A stretch of 64,000 nucleotides of DNA from Rutidosis leptorrhynchoides (lineage: Eukaryota > Streptophyta > Magnoliopsida > Asterales > Asteraceae): contig NC_092341.1 in assembly GCF_046630445.1 (NCBI RefSeq), positions 290,760,501 to 290,824,500 of the forward strand. Reading direction: 5' to 3'. Under the pieces are notes generated by a model. The model saw nothing but the letters and a program-made list of their open reading frames with translations. It searched no databases and was not told where the DNA came from. This document shows positions 34,365 to 46,219 of the stretch, in pieces. Numbering within the stretch: the first letter of the stretch is position 1; every line of letters begins with the position of its first letter. The position numbers were made by a program, and so were the translations under genes.

Positions 34365-36355
34365 AACTCTATATATAAGTAGTATTATATATACTGTAAT
34401 ATATAAATATTAAAGATTCAATAAATTATATAATTGATGAATATGATATAATAAATGGTAATATACTATATGTAATTATACGATAAGGTATAATTGCTAT
34501 ATTAATATTATTATCATCATTAAATTTACTAAAATTATCACTTTTGGTATTATTAATATCATCATATTATTATTACCATTATTTTTAAGTTATTATATTT
34601 TGTATCTTGATAATAATAATAATAATATTATTATTAATATAATTATTAGTAATTAGTATTATTATTATTATTTAATATAAATAGTATTATTATGATATAT
34701 TAATAATTATTTATTTCTAATATAAATTGCTGTAATCAAAATGGGTTTAGAATCAGATTCAGTGCATGTTCTTTCAACCTTTATTTAATTTTGGATTGTA
34801 TGGAACTGATTTCAATCTATAACAGTTAAAGGATGTCAACTCTGCTAACAATCGATGTCATTCCTTTATTTCTTTTCATTTAATTATTCATTTTCTGTAT
34901 GAGTAAATAAATTCTTGTCGATCTCATTCTGCTACAAAACAAAATGTGTTAATTATTAAAGTTATAAAACGTACGAATCTGTTTCATGTAACTATCACAC
35001 TGTATTTGATTTGCAAAAATTCGTACAAATCACAATTCAATCAACAGAACACTCCAAGAATCTGTTAGTAATCACAGTCGAGCATTACATTTTTCTTTCA
35101 TCTTCTTTCTTTTCTTCTTCATTTTGTTCCTGTCGATTCTTTGTCTGTAATCCGTTAGACGTCAATTTCAATTCACACTACAAAACATAAATTGATATTT
35201 TCATATATGATACAATCAATCATACGATTTCCATCAATAATATCAGATATATATATATATACTTATATATACATTTGTATTTAAGGAATTAGCCTTTAAT
35301 CACCAAACCTATTCTCCTTCGTGAACCTCATTTATACAACGATCAAACCAAACAGACCACCATCACTAAATACCATTTAATCGTCACTTCACCATCTACC
35401 TTGTTACTCTTATTTTCTTTTTGTGAATCAAACCAATTACACCACAAACCCACCACTCTTAAAATCCAACGCCATGTGGTTAATTGCTGCAAGTTAATTT
35501 TTGTTAAACCGTGATCCAATGAACTGCAAAACAACCTCTACTGCTAATCACCTGCTCGTACTTTGTTTTCTGTTATTTCTGTTCATTCTCAATCGTTACA
35601 GACAGCTATTGAACAGGTCCTGCTGCAACCATTTTATGTTTTTTTTAAAACAATAGACAAACCGCCATCTTCCTTCTCACTTCTCTCTCTCTTTTCTGTT
35701 ACAACAGAAACAATCTTGAAAACAAACCACCACCTTTAACCTACCACCTAAACCCGTCACCTTCTTCTTCGGTTAGTAAACCCACCACAACCGCCACTAG
35801 ATCACCAAGTCATAAATAAATGAACTGAAGAAAAGCAAGGTAACAAACATAAGTATTATTGTTATATAAGGAAAAAGGAATGCGTATTAATAGAGCGAAC
35901 TATGTGTGGGAATATATCATGGCTACAACAACCATATATCTTTGAGTTTTTTTGACTTCAAACCTGGAAGAGATGTGGAATATTTATGCGGTGCTTGATA
36001 AAAAAAAAAAAAAAAGAAGAAGCAAGTGGAACAAAAGAAATATGGTCGACCAAAGAGGAAACATATTGATTAAAGCTCCACTAAATTTATGCCATGCGTT
36101 TTTTTTAAAACGGATAATAATACTGGGATGTAGACTTTTGCTTTCATGATCGAATCCTAGATACATCATCATGCATGCTGTGATAAATTAAAACATAAAT
36201 AAATAAACTAAATCGAGTGGGCTGCCTTTTTACTTTGGACCGTGATCATCTTGTTGGGCCAAGGACTACCTGTTGGGCCGATTTAAATGAAGAAGGGGGA
36301 GCCACATATAATTACGGGATATATATTTATGTTGGGGAACAAATCAGAAATGTAA

Positions 36356-36422
36356 GGGATGGACGAGTGGTTAGGCGTGTTGGGTGTTGAACGAGAGGTC
36401 TTGGGTTCGAGCCCGGGCTGCG
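36356..36422 (+). other. tRNA-like sequence with pol III boxes in D's 5' LTR
   Basis: 67 bases with A-box-like gagtggttaggcg (36365-36377) and B box ggttcgagccc (36404-36414), at normal tRNA spacing, followed by a T run. The T-arm and anticodon arm pair poorly, so not a working tRNA; the head resembles Ser/Leu-type tRNAs. The following ATT microsatellite makes a SINE-like structure. Copy in the 3' LTR at 41169-41235. Confidence 0.6.
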
Positions 36423-36463
36423 AAATTTTTTTTTAGGAAGCTATTCTTTAAGGTAGTATATAC

Positions 36464-36464
<1 letters not shown>

Positions 36465-36533
<69 letters not shown>
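36465..36533. repeat. (ATT)n microsatellite in D's 5' LTR
   Basis: About 23 uninterrupted ATT units, read as poly-Asn on the minus strand. The 3' LTR copy is at about 41275-41353 and is a few units longer. Confidence 0.95.
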
Positions 36534-36536
<3 letters not shown>

Positions 36537-37472
36537 ACATTATATGTATTATTATTACTAACAATATCATTATTAGCATTATCCTTATTATTAGTAGGAT
36601 TATCATTATTAGTATTATTATTTTAAAAATTATTATCATTATTATCATTAGTAGTAAAAATTATTATTATAGTTATTATTATTATCAGTATTATTATTAT
36701 TATAATCATTATTACTAAAAGTATCACTATTTTCAAATTTATCTTTTTATTAAAGTTAGTATTATTTTTATCATTATTATTATTATAATTAATAATTAAT
36801 ATTACTAACTATAACTTTAGTTTTAAATATATTTCGTATATAAAATATAACTATATTTTTATGATATTAAACTAAAAAGATAGATATTATAAATTAGATA
36901 CAAACTTTAAATACTTTTTGTTCATTTACGTTTTAATATAACTCGAATTTATTAAAAATATTATCATATTAAAAATTATGAGTATTTAAAAATATTGATA
37001 CTAAGTATTTATTCTAAATATATTAATAAAGTACATAATATATTATTATCATAATCTAATGAAATATATAAAATAAAAATATTTAAGTAACTATAAATAT
37101 TACATTTAATATCACAAGTATATTACTAATATAAAAATATATATTTATTTGAATATTATTATATGTGTTAATATGCATACTTGATATAGGTTCGTGAATC
37201 CAAGGTCGACCATGCATTGTTCAGTATCGTCGTATGAATATTTTTACTACAAAATATCGTATTGTGAGTTCATTTACTCCCTTTTACTCTTTACATTTTT
37301 GGGACTGAGAATACATGCGCTGTTTTATAACTGCTTTATTAAATTTTTTTGAAATATATTTAGAACTGCGAATACATGAAATGCTTTTATAAATGTTTTA
37401 CGAGATAGACACAAGCAAAACATTCCTCGAATGAATTATTATGCAGACAAGTTCTGCGGATTATTATTGAAT

Positions 37473-37560
37473 TATGTGGACATGATAATTGCCACCATTG
37501 AATTATGTGGACATGATAATTGCCACCATTGAATTATGTGGACATGATAATTGCCACCAA
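37473..37560. repeat. Three-copy minisatellite in D's LTR
   Basis: Unit of about 31-33 bp around ttgaattatgtggacatg and ataattgccacca, three times in succession. Same array at about 42292-42386 in the 3' LTR. Confidence 0.9.
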
Positions 37561-38186
37561 TTGATGAGAATGTTATATATTGAGAGAATGATTTTATACA
37601 CAAGTTATGTGTATGTTATTTTTGTGCCCAAGATATGGGTACAATTATTATGATTTATGAAAATGGTTTCGTACACGAGAAAGATGTACTGTATTTAAAA
37701 GATATAGCATGTACATTACAGGTGAGTATAGGATTCAGGCCCATTTGTACCATGCAGCATTTAAATTTTGTGGTCTATCAAAATGATGAATTTTATTGTT
37801 TTAAGATAAACCTATGAATTCACCAACCTTTTGGTTGACACTTTAAAGCATGTTTATTCTCAGGTGTGAAAGAAATCTTCAGCTGTGTATTTGCTCATCT
37901 TAGAGATATTACTTGGAGTCATTCATGACATATTTCAAAAGACGTTGCATTCGAGTCGTTGAGTTCATCAAGATTATTATTAAGTCTATTATAGTAAGAT
38001 ATATTATGAAATGGTATGCATGTTGTCAACTTTCGATGTAATGAAAGATTGTCTTTTCAAAAACGAATGCAATGTTTGTAAAATGTATCATATAGAGGTC
38101 AAATACCTAGCGATGTAATCAACTGTTGTGAATCGTTTATAATCGATATAGACTTCGTCCGGATGGATTAGGACGGGTCGTTTCAG

Positions 38187-38199
38187 TTGGTATCAGAGC
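38187..38199 (+). promoter_or_regulatory. Primer binding site of element D
   Basis: TTGGTATCAGAGC one base after the LTR end at 38185. Confidence 0.9.
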
Positions 38200-38618
38200 G
38201 GTGGTCTTAGCGAACCAAGTCTGCATTAGTGTGTCTAACTGATAAGTCGTTAGAATGCATTAGTGAGTCTGGACTTCGACTGTGTCTGCATGTCAAAAGT
38301 TTTGCTTATCATTTCGTGTCGAAAATTACCTGCTTATCATTCTTAGAGAATCACTTGCTTATCATGCTTAGTCTAGACACATCTTATTGCATTGATTGCA
38401 TGATTAGTGTATAGACAAAATTCATATCTTAGCATATCTGCTAATTCATATCTTAGTGTATCTGTTATTGTAAACTTTGCCTGACATTTTCTGTAGATTC
38501 CTCCGTAACTTATGGGATTTTAGTATTATATATGCATATGTAAATTATGTATTGCAGGGTACTAATCTACATCCTATAATCTATTTCTTATCGAAAATCC
38601 TTCATCTGATCGTACGAG

Positions 38619-39028
38619 ATGAATCCCTCAACCATTTCGAATTCTTCGGATTCCGACAGCTATTCCGATATGGATGTTCACCTAAGCTCCGAAAGCAGCG
38701 TCACCAGAATGAATCAATTAATCATCCATCCCCAATTCATCTGATGGGTTCGTAATCGACTTAATCAATGAAGAATAGAAGAAGGAGATCCTTTCCACCA
38801 ACCGAATTCACCTCTTGGCGAAGAAACTGAAGCACTTATCGACGAAGCTATTCGAAACACCATTTTCAGCCTCATTTCCAGAGTATCTCGTCACGACTAT
38901 ATACTATCTCAAATCCTAGATCTTATTCTTCGCTCGTTCCGACATCCCGGAGTAATACAAGAAGTCAACGAACTTCGCGCTCGAGTAATCAATTTGGAAA
39001 ATATGGTGCAAAATGTACCAGCTTCAGC
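38619..39028 (+). pseudogene. Leader ORF of element D, homologous to the ORF of element F
   Basis: ATG at 38619 gives MNPSTISNSSDSDSYSDMDV, then HLSSESSVTRMNQ, and later IRNTIFSLISRVSRHDYILS and VIQEVNELRARVINLENMVQ. Element F's ORF has the same order with VRNTIFSLISRVSRHDYILH and VIEEVNELRARVVALENMVQ. Two TGA codons interrupt it, one before WVRN and one before RIEEGDP; F has Trp at both places, so two TGG to TGA changes explain them. The frame otherwise stays open to the deletion junction near 39028. Acidic Ser-rich start, coiled-coil-like end, no known domain. Its place just after the PBS suggests a leader or gag-like accessory protein. Confidence 0.8.
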
Positions 39029-41275
39029 AAATTTAAACTTGAATCTTATATGGTTTCGACACGATAAGCAAAGTCTGTAATGTTGAGTCTCAAAAACTTT
39101 TGAACTTTGTTCATGTAATTATTTAAACCTTTTGACTGTGTTCGACGATTCACGAACATTGTGTGTAAATAAAAATATAAATATATATATGAACTCTATA
39201 TATAAGTAGTATTATATATACTGTAATATATAAATATTAAAGATTCAATACATTATATAATTGATGAATATGATATAATAAATGGTAATATACTATATGT
39301 AATTATACGATAAGGTATAATTGCTATATTAATATTATCATCATCATTAAATTTACTAAAATTATCACTTTTGGTATTATTAATATCATCATATTATTAT
39401 TACCATTATTTTTAAGTTATTATATTTTGTATCTTGATAATAATAATAATAATATTATTATTAATATAATTATTAGTAATTAGTATTATTATTATTATTT
39501 AATATAAATAGTATTATTATGATATATTAATAATTATTTATTTCTAATATAAATTGCTGTAATCAAAATGGGTTTAGAATCAGATTCAGTGCACGTTCTT
39601 TCAACCTTTATTTAATTTTGGATTGTATGGAACTGATTTCAATCTATAACAGTTGAAGGATGTCAACTCTGCTAACAATCGATGTCATTACTTTATTTCT
39701 TTTCATTTAATTATTCATTTTCTGTACGAGTAAATAAATTCTTGTCGATCTCATTCTGCTACAAAACAAAATGTGTTAATTATTAAAGTTATAAAACGTA
39801 CGAATCTGTTTCATGTAACTATCACACTGTATTTGATTTACAAAAATTCGTACAAATCACAATTCAATCAACAGAACACTCCAAGAATCTGTTAGTAATC
39901 ACAGTCGAGCATTACATTTTTCTTTCATCTTCTTTCTTTTCTTCTTCATTTTGTTCCTGTCGATTCTTTGTCTGTAATCCGTTAGACGTCAATTTCAATT
40001 CACACTACAAAACACAAATTGATATTTTCATATATGATACAATCAATCATACGATTTCCATCAATAATATCAGATATATATATACTTATATATACATTTG
40101 TATTTAAGGAATTAGCCTTTAATCACCAAACCTATTCTCCTTCGTGAACCTCATTTATACAACGATCAAACCAAACAGACCACCATCATTAAATACCATT
40201 TAATCGTCACTTCACCATCTACCTTGTTACTCTTATTTTCTTTTTGTGAATCAAACCAATTACACCACAAACCCACCACTCTTAAAATCCAACGCCATGT
40301 GGTTAATTGCTGCAAGTTAATTTTTGTTAAACCGTGATCCAATGAACTGCAAAACAACCTCTACTGCTAATCACCTGCTCGTACTTTGTTTTCTGTTATT
40401 TCCGTTCATTCTCAATCGTTACAGACAGCTATTGAACAGGTCCTGCTGCAACCATTTTATGTTTTTTTTAAAACAATAGACAAACCGCCATCTTCCTTCT
40501 CACTTCTCTCTCTCTTTTCTGTTACAACAGAAACAATCTTGAAAACAAACCACCACCTTTAACCTACCACCTAAACCCGTCACCTTCTTCTTCGGTTAGT
40601 AAACCCACCACAACCGCCACTAGATCGCCAAGTCATAAATAAATGAACTGAAGAAAAGCAAGGTAACAAACATAAGTATTATTGTTATATAAGGAAAAAG
40701 GAATACGTATTAATAGAGCGAACTATGTGTGGGAATATATCATGGCTACAACAACCATATATCTTTGAGTTTTTTTGACGTCAAACCTGGAAGAGATGTG
40801 GAATATTTATGCGGTGCTTGATAAAAAAAAAGAAGCAAGTGGAACAAAAGAAATATGGTCGACCAAAGAGGAAACATATTGATTAAAGCTCCACTAAATT
40901 TATGCCATGCGTTTTTTTTAAAACGGATAATAATACTGGGATGTAGACTTTTGCTTTCATGATCGAATCCTAGATACATCATCATGCATGCGGTGATAAA
41001 TTAAAACATAAATAAATAAACTAAATCGAGTGGGCTGCCTTTTTACTTTGGACCGTGATCATCTTGTTGGGCCAAGGACTACCTGTTGGGCCGATTTAAA
41101 TGAAGAAGGGGGAGCCACATATAATTACGGGATATATATTTATGTTGGGGAACAAATCAGAAATGTAAGGGACGGACGAGTGGTTAGGCGTGTTGGGTGT
41201 TGAACGAGAGGTCTTGGGTTCGAGCCCGGGCTGCGACATTTTTTTTAGGAAGCTATTCTTTAAGGTAGTATATAC

Positions 41276-41355
<80 letters not shown>

Positions 41356-43012
41356 ATTAAACATTATATGTATTATTATTACTAACAATATCATTATTAG
41401 CATTATCCTTATTATTAGTAGGATTATCATTATTAGTATTATTATTTTAAAAATTATTATCATTATTATCATTAGTAGTAAAAATTATTATTATAGTTAT
41501 TATTATTATCAGTATTATTATTATTATTATAATCATTATTACTAAAAGTATCACTATTTTCAAATTTATCTTTTTATTAAAGTTAGTATTATTTTTATCA
41601 TTATTATTATTATAATTAATAATTAATATTACTAACTATAACTTTAGTTTTAAATATATTTCGTATATAAAATATAACTATATTTTTATGATATTAAACT
41701 AAAAAGATAGATATTATAAATTAGATACAAACTTTAAATACTTTTTGTTCATTTACGTTTTAATATAACTCGAATTTATTAAAAATATTATCATATTAAA
41801 AATTATGAGTATTTAAAAATATTGATACTAAGTATTTATTCTAAATATATTAATAAAGTACATAATATATTATTATCATAATCTAATGAAATATATAAAA
41901 TAGAAATATTTAAGTAACTATAAATATTACATTTAATATCACAAGTATATTACTAATATAAAAATATATATTTATTTGAATATTATTATATGTGTTAATA
42001 TGCATACTTGATATAGGTTCGTGAATCCAAGGTCGACCATGCATTGTTCAGTATCGTCGTATGAATATTTTTACTACAAAATATCGTATTGTGAGTTCAT
42101 TTACTCCCTTTTACTCTTTACATTTTTGGGACAGAGAATACATGAGCTGTTTTATAACTGCTTTATTAAATGCTTTTGAAATATATTTAGAACTGCGAAT
42201 ACATGAAATGCTTTTATAAATGTTTTACGAGATAGACACAAGCAAAACATTCCTCGAATGAATTATTATGCAGACAAGTTCTGCGGATTATTATTGAATT
42301 ATATGGACATGATAATTGCCACCATTGAATTATGTGGACATGATAATTGCCACCATTGAATTATGTGGACATGATAATTGCCACCAGTTGATGAGAATGT
42401 TATATATCGAGAGAATGATTTTATACACAAGTTATGTGTATGTTATTTTTGTGCCCAAGATATGGGTACAATTATTATGATTTATGAAAATGGTTTCGTA
42501 CACGAGAAAGATGTACTGTATTTAAAAGATATAGCATGTACATTACAGGTGAGTATAGGATTCGGGCCCATTTGTACCATGCAACATTTAAATTTTGTGG
42601 TCTATCAAAATGATGAATTTTATTGTTTTAAGATAAACCTATGAATTCACCAACCTTTTGGTTGACACTTTAAAGCATGTTTATTCTCAGGTGTGAAAGA
42701 AATCTTCCGCTGTGCATTTGCTCATCTTAGAGATATTACTTGGAGTCATTCATGACATATTTCAAAAGACGTTGCATTCGAGTCGTTGAGTTCATCAAGA
42801 TTATTGTTAAGTCTATTATAGTAAGATATATTACGAAATGGTATGCATGTTGTCAACTTTCGATGTAATGAAAGATTGTCTTTTCAAAAATGAATGCAAT
42901 GTTTGTAAAATGTATCATATAGAGGTCAAATACCTCGCGATGTAATCAACTGTTGTGAATCGTTTATAATCGATATAGACTTCGTCCGGATGGATTAGGA
43001 CGGATCGTTTCA
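39029..43012 (+). repeat. Element D 3' LTR, lacking its first 26 bases
   Basis: Begins with aaatttaaacttgaatc, which is position 27 of the 5' LTR, directly joined to the leader ORF. Ends CGGATCGTTTCA before the duplicated cataa. Otherwise collinear with the 5' LTR apart from microsatellite lengths; a quick count gives under about 1 percent substitutions. Confidence 0.93.
41169..41235 (+). other. tRNA-like sequence with pol III boxes in D's 3' LTR
   Basis: Same as 36356-36422 except one base (gggacgg for gggatgg). Both pol III-type boxes are unchanged, followed by a T run and the ATT microsatellite. Confidence 0.6.
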
Positions 43013-43017
43013 CATAA

Positions 43018-43796
43018 CATGTGTGGGATGGGATGTGAACCACGAGCCGGTAGCATCGAGTGTGAACCACGAGCCGGTAGCACTATAAACTAAGATGTGA
43101 ACCACGAGCCGGTAGCATCGAGTGTGAACTACGAGCCGGTAGCACTATAAAAGAGTATGACTCAAAAAGTGTATGGTGTGAACCACGAGCCGGTAGCACC
43201 ATAGCGTTATTGGTTAACCATATTGAGATTGTTGTTTTGTTTAGCATATAATATATATTGAGTTGAGTATATGCTAATGAAGTGATGTGATAATGTACGA
43301 CTTGTTAGTGTTACGGGTATGTTGACATGCTATTTGAGTTACAAGTTCGTATGAGGTATTTGGTATTATGATTGCAAATGGATAGGTTATATATATGTAT
43401 GTATAATTGTTGCACTCACTAAGCATTGCTTACCCTCTCGTTGTTTACCATTTTATAGGTTCCAGCTTGGACAAGGGTAAGGGCATACAGTTGGATTAGT
43501 TGTCTCCCGTTTATGTTGACAGGGGGAGCTTTGGGGTAGCTTTTGAAGTTGGCCTGACGTTTTGGGTAGTTTAGCCCCAAACCATGCTCGGGTGTCGTTT
43601 GGATTATAAACTATCGTTGTAGTAGGTCCAACTTGTATTGAACTTAATTAATGGCCTTCGTGCCTTTTGTAAACGTTTAAATTGTTGAACGTTTAAATGG
43701 AACTCGTGGAAATGGTTTACATATTTAATTGGCGCGTAAATGTGTATTGTATATAAAAAAAAATTTATCGTATGGAATACGGGTTGGGTTGTTTCA
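43018..43796 (+). repeat. Element B 5' LTR, piece 3
   Basis: Continues after D (catgtgtgggatggg) and ends GGGTTGGGTTGTTTCA. Matches about 59120-59901. Contains the tandem 20-bp motif described at 43026-43205. Confidence 0.93.
43026..43205 (+). repeat. Tandem 20-bp motif in element B 5' LTR
   Basis: The motif gtgaaccacgagccggtag recurs five times here with spacers of alternating type (atcgagt, cactataaactaagat), one copy carrying gtgaactacgag, plus a related gaaccacgtgccggtagtg at the end of piece 2 (34071-34088). The 3' LTR copy of the array is at 59092-59305. Element E's LTR has a reverse-oriented array of similar design (ccgaactacacgag). Confidence 0.9.
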
Positions 43797-43798
43797 AG

Positions 43799-43810
43799 TG
43801 GTATCAGAGC
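43799..43810 (+). promoter_or_regulatory. Primer binding site of element B
   Basis: TGGTATCAGAGC, complement of the initiator tRNA-Met 3' end, two bases after the LTR end at 43796. Gag starts 370 bases downstream. Confidence 0.92.
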
Positions 43811-44179
43811 ATGGTCTGAGGGATTTAGGCGACTTGAGATAGGTTCCTAGACTTAGACTTTATTGTGTGCGCTTTATGCGGGACTTGTAGGACTTTGGGT
43901 CTAATCGGGAATTGTTAGTGCTTTGGTTTGTGTGAACTAACCTTGTGCTAATTGTTTTTGTATTGTGTTTAGCAATCATCAAGCGAGACGGACGTTGTAC
44001 TAGCGAGTTAATGCAACGTGCTCGCGTAACAATGATTAGCTACCATTGTTACGGGTTCAAATCGTATCAAACAAACGATGTACGACGATTGTTGAGCAAG
44101 ATGGGTAGTGTGGTGTATATGTATATACATATGTGTTAAGTCCTTTCGTTTTGTTGCTTAATGTACTTCGTTTTATAGA

Positions 44180-46050
44180 ATGAAGACGAGAAACGGTCCC
44201 GATCATGATAACGGAAGTACGAGCGAGGACGCCGAGTTTTCGGCTAAGATTGAGGCCGTCTTTAAAAAGTTAAAAGCGGATTTTCTTACGGACGTCCGAA
44301 AGGTCTTTCAAGATTCGGTAGATGGGCAAGTGACCGACTTGATAAATGAACGAATGAAGGCCACTATCGAAGAGGCCCTTGATGCTAGAAACATTTATCC
44401 TCGCGGTGAAGGAGGTGAAGGAAGGCGGGACTTCCACTACGAAAATTTCAAGGATACTCAACCTCCGATGTTTAATGGGGTGAGGGATCCATTGAAAAGC
44501 ACTTGTTGGATTTCCGATATCGAGGGAGCGTTCCGTACCGCGGAGTGTCCTCCCGAGAAGAATACGAGATATGGGTCTAGCATGTTACGTGAAGAAGGAA
44601 AGTTGTGGTGGGACGATAAAATCAATTTATATGGTGAAGAGCAATGTATGAGCTTGACATGGGAGGAGTTTAATAAGGAATTTTTCGAAGAATACCGAAC
44701 TTCTTCCGACCTTGATAGAATCTGGGACGAGTTGCATCATTTGCAACAAGGTTCAATGGACTTGGTTACTCTCAAGTCTACCTTTTTGGCAAAAACTCAT
44801 TTTTGCCCGGAATACGTTGGTGACGATCACAAGCTAATGAAAGATTTCTACCGTACCTTAAACGATGAGTTGAAGGGTAAAATTAGTCGGGGTATGGCTA
44901 AGTCTTTTGAGGAGTTGTTTGAGTTGGCTCGGGGTTTTGAGCCGGAGGTTCCAAGGAAAAGCGATTTCACTTTTTCAAAGAGAAAGTTTGAAGGGTCGAG
45001 TCATTCGAACTTTTCCAATAAAAAGAACAAGAAAGGCTTCGAAAGCGTTAATAGTGTGAAGAAGGGTGCTTCCGGGGGTTTCGGGCCCACGTGTTATAAT
45101 TGTAATCAAAGAGGACACATGGCCCGTGATTGCACCAAGGCGTCGACCAAAGTCACTTGCTTTAATTGTGGTAAAGAGGGGCACAAGAGGCAGGAATGCC
45201 CCGATTTGAATAATGATAACGTTAAACGGTTAGAGAAAGCGGCGGGTACGGCTAGGAGTCGCAACTATTTGATGACCAATGACGAAGCCAAACGATCAAA
45301 CGAAGTAGTCTCAGGTACTTTCTTGGTTAATTCTAATCCGGCAAGGATTTTATTTGATAGCGGTGCAAACTTGTCGTTTGTGTCTCCAAAATTTGTGCCT
45401 AAACTTGATAGACCGTTAGCTAAGTTAAGTCGTCCGGTAGAATTCGAAATAGCGGACGGCAAGACGGTGCTAGTGGTTGATGTGTGTAAGAATTGTGACG
45501 TTGTTTTTGGTGCCGAAAACTTTAAAATTGATCTCATCCCTATGACTTTGGTCGATTTTGATATCGTTGTTGGTGTGGATTGGCTCGATCGAAATAGAGC
45601 CGATATTGCATGCCATGAGAAATTTATCCGCGTGAAGACCCCAAGTGGGGGAGAGTTAATTATTCACGGCGATAAACGAAGAAGACTTGTGCCGATATGT
45701 TCTTTTGCACGGGCACGTCGTTTTCTTGTTAGTGGTGGCATGGCTTTTCTTGCCCATGTTGTTGATACTCGTGATGAGCCACCACCCATTCGTGAAATTC
45801 CGGTGGTTAGTGAATTCGAAGACGTTTTTTCGGACGAGTTACCGGGTGTTCCGGCGGAAAGACAAGTTGAATTTCGCATTGAGTTGGTTCCGGGAGCTAC
45901 TCCCATTGCTAAAACTCCTTATCGTTTAGCACCGACGGAAATGCAAGAGTTGTTAAATCAAACCCAAGAGTTGCTCGAGAAGGGTTTTATACGACCGAGT
46001 GCTTCGCCGTGGGGCGTTCCGGTTTTATTCGTGAAAAAAGAAGGATGGTA
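44180..46050 (+). pseudogene. Element B gag, protease and start of RT
   Basis: ATG at 44180 opens a 623-codon frame. Residues about 90-260 form the capsid region (WISDIEGAFRTAECPPEKN; KLWWDDKINLYGEE), followed by two CCHC zinc knuckles at about 305-340 (CYNCNQRGHMARDC and CFNCGKEGHKRQEC) and an aspartic protease at about 390 (LFDSGANLSFVS). RT begins with PLLFVKK-type text (PVLFVKK). One extra A in the A-run at 46034-46039 shifts the frame, so KKDG is read as KKEGW and a stop follows; removing the shift restores the expected RT reading at 46040 onward. Gag-pol was therefore one continuous frame, as in Tekay-like chromoviruses. Confidence 0.93.
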
Positions 46051-46219
46051 GCATGCGGATGTGCATCGATTACCGGGAGTTAAATAAAGTGACGATCAAG
46101 AATCGTTATCCATTACCTCGGATTGACGATTTTTTTGACCAACTCCAAGGTGCAACGTATTTCTTTAAGATCGACCTACGGTCCGGCTATCACCAAATGC
46201 GGGTCCGTGAGGAAGATAT
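46040..46219 (+). pseudogene. Element B RT, part before element F
   Basis: Continues RT in the shifted frame: [33 protein letters not shown] and [14 protein letters not shown]. It is cut at gatat (46215-46219) by element F; the next codons are at 55304. Family members usually have a short hydrophobic residue in FFKIDL, which is seen here. Confidence 0.93.

Noticed and set aside
35343-35534. 63-codon frame also found at 40166-40357
   Set aside because: Part of D's LTR pair, with no coding signal beyond LTR duplication.
36356-36422. Functional tRNA gene
   Set aside because: Pol III boxes are present but T-arm and anticodon arm pairing is poor; kept only as tRNA-like.
36448-36648. Poly-Asn open frame on the minus strand (also 41260-41472)
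   Set aside because: It is the translation of the (ATT)n microsatellite in both LTRs of element D.
43026-43205. CRISPR-like array of direct repeats
   Set aside because: Plant nuclear LTR context, spacers themselves repeat, and no cas genes.
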